Of a stretch of 64,000 bases of DNA, positions 62,241 to 64,000 are shown piece by piece. The notes beneath the pieces were generated by a model, which was given only the letters and a program-made list of their open reading frames with translations, was not told the DNA's origin and did no database searches. This stretch comes from Daphnia carinata (Eukaryota > Arthropoda > Branchiopoda > Diplostraca > Daphniidae). Position 1 is the first letter of the stretch. The number at the start of each line of letters is the position of its first letter. The stretch spans positions 868,001-932,000 of the forward strand of contig NC_081334.1 of NCBI RefSeq assembly GCF_022539665.2, read 5' to 3'. The position numbers were made by a program, and so were the translations under genes.

Positions 62241-64000
62241 AACACTGTTGCAAATTGATTATTTTTTACACCCTGAGGGGGTCAATGGGCTTGTCATCCG
62301 ATGCCAAACTATCGCAGGATTTATTATTGTTTTCTCGCTTGCCGTTCGTCATTAGCGCAATTAACCTGGACGAGCCTGTTTGGCTTTAGATTGACGATCT
62401 ACGCAATCACCATGATGCTCATATTAACTTACCGTAGGTCATCCATACAACAAAACAACTTATTTTTGATTGACGACTATTTTAGGGGAAAAGAAAATGT
62501 AAAAGACGAGAACATAGATTGTATAAAACTCTATGCCTTTATCGGCTCTCAATAAAAATTCAAATTTCCTTAAAAGGCATTAGGGTTTTCTTTTGAAATA
62601 TTCACTTTGGACCGTCTTTTATGTGTTTTTTCGTTACAGTTTTACAGTGTATGCATTTCAGTTGGTACTGTGTGGGTTTCTTTGTTGTTAAATCCATGAC
62701 AAGCAATTCGCAATGTACGTAGTTTGTATTGGAAGCGTGTATATATATATAAACTCGGAATCTTAGGACATGTTTATTGTTTGGTAAAGGTGAGACAGTA
62801 CATCGACGAATGTACATATTTTTAATAAACCCGTATTTTTTGTGTGTGTTATTGTGTGGTTCTGCTCGGCTGGTTGAACCCACGTCCTCCCCCCTTTGGC
62901 TGAATCAACAAATAGCTCTTTGAAGGAACCACTAATTCCTTCTATTCTTACAGCACTTCATTAAACGAAGAGAAAAAAGAAGATTTTGAATTCAAAGGAA
63001 AATCATTGTTTACTATGCTTTGCCTGAATAGCAAATGCATTTGATGATAACACACGGTGTGTAACTCGTTACGTCGATAAAGGTGAATGATGCACGGAAT
63101 CACGTCCGTCATAAAACATCAATATTATTTGATAGCAACATATCAATAAACATAAAAAATTACCTACTATGACAATAGAATGTGACACCAAAGAGATCAA
63201 ATAGAGCGATAGATTCGTATAACCCTTAGAAGCTACGACGCGGTTATTGGCGTGTAGGGTTCTACATCGGAAAACGAGTGGACACCACTAGCGACCGAAA
63301 TAAAAGAAGCAATCGTCTAAACGTGATGTTAGTCACAACATATGGACGCTTTAGTCAGAATAAGAAATCCCTTTTCTTTTATATTCTTTTTTTTTTAAGT
63401 GCAAGGGCGATTGATCTCATCCGGAGGCGATTGCTGTGGCGCTCTTGTAAGGTATCAAAGGGTCCATACGAATAGTGAACTGGGGCCGTTCTTTGCGCAG
63501 TGCACTAACCGTAAAGTGATGGAAAGATCATGTCAACGTTCCGCATCGATATCTATCCCTTCACAATTAAAAGAAAATGCTGCTATTTCGTTTCCCGTCA
63601 TCGGTTTTTTTTTTTACAGTGTGCGTGAAGCGTTAAGAAAAGAATCGGTTTCGTTTTAAAGTTATCTTTTATCAAGTTCAAGATTCCTATTACCTTGACA
63701 GGTCCGTATTAGTACACGATGTTTAATTACATTCAAGTGTGCATGATGATCCCCAATGATGAACAAAAAAAGGGAGGAGATACGCAAAATGGCGTTAGTG
63801 CATCTGTAAAAGGATATGTTGCGTAAATGAGCTAGAAGAAAAATTGGCTGTGCACGACAGCAGGCGTCTTACATATTGAATTTCTCAAATAAATAAAAAA
63901 AAAGAATATAAGAAATGATTTTATGTTGCGGCCCTGCTACTTGCATATGTTGCTCGATTCATGTTGGCATTACGCTCAGCATATGCCACATCAAGAATCT

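Larger units (their letters stand above)
60573..64000. other. Long unassigned region at right end of window
   Basis: AT-rich sequence containing the 3' UTR of the PPxY gene, a possible minus-strand terminal exon (61907-62240), a CRE-like site and scattered AATAAA hexamers (62551 and 62824 plus, one minus near 62768). No other family was recognised. It may be intronic or intergenic for a gene beyond the window. Confidence 0.4.

Overview
The window reads as arthropod nuclear DNA. The best guess is a cladoceran crustacean such as Daphnia: most introns are about 57-80 bases with GT-AG ends, genes are densely packed on both strands, and the gene set is ordinary animal housekeeping plus arthropod-type receptors. 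No species-diagnostic sequence was available, so the host name is inference.

Layout, left to right. 1-4.6 kb: two tandem plus-strand leucine-rich-repeat-like single-pass membrane proteins; the first is cut off by the window start. 4.9-6.1 kb: snurportin-1, the snRNP import adaptor. 7.7-11.1 kb: a ten-exon, divergent Cys-loop (nicotinic-receptor-like) subunit. 11.9-17.95 kb: a repeat island made of a 5.4-kb near-palindrome (foldback-like element or inverted duplication) whose loop holds two tRNA-like units, next to a short hAT-type MITE with an 8-base target duplication and an empty-site copy inside the same window. 18.0-37.5 kb: one very large minus-strand gene, the MYCBP2/Highwire/RPM-1 E3 ligase, apparently complete from N-terminus to tandem-cysteine C-terminus. 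38.8-44.9 kb: PDS5 cohesin regulator (minus). 45.4-47.0 kb: NEIL1 DNA glycosylase (plus), head-to-head with PDS5. 48.4-52.0 kb: a kinesin-8 of KIF18A/Klp67A type (minus). 54.4-56.4 kb: an hnRNP A/B protein (minus), head-to-head with HP1 (plus, 57.1-58.0 kb). 58.7-60.6 kb: a small single-pass membrane protein with two PPxY motifs (plus). 60.6-64 kb: mostly sequence I cannot assign, with one possible minus-strand terminal exon and a CRE-like site.

Functionally, PDS5, the kinesin-8, HP1 and NEIL1 all act on chromosomes (cohesion, congression, heterochromatin, base excision repair). The MYCBP2 orthologue, the Cys-loop receptor and the LRR proteins fit neuronal or cell-surface roles. This is most likely ordinary gene clustering, not a pathway cluster.

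The part least explained by known families is the 12-17.4 kb palindrome. Its arms carry matching remnants of a spliced gene I do not recognise and a GC-rich block with three successive hairpins, and arm identity appears highest in the middle of each arm. The exon models for SNUPN, the Cys-loop subunit, NEIL1, HP1, the second LRR gene and the PPxY protein were worked out by hand from splice signals and reading frame. The larger minus-strand genes are given as spans.
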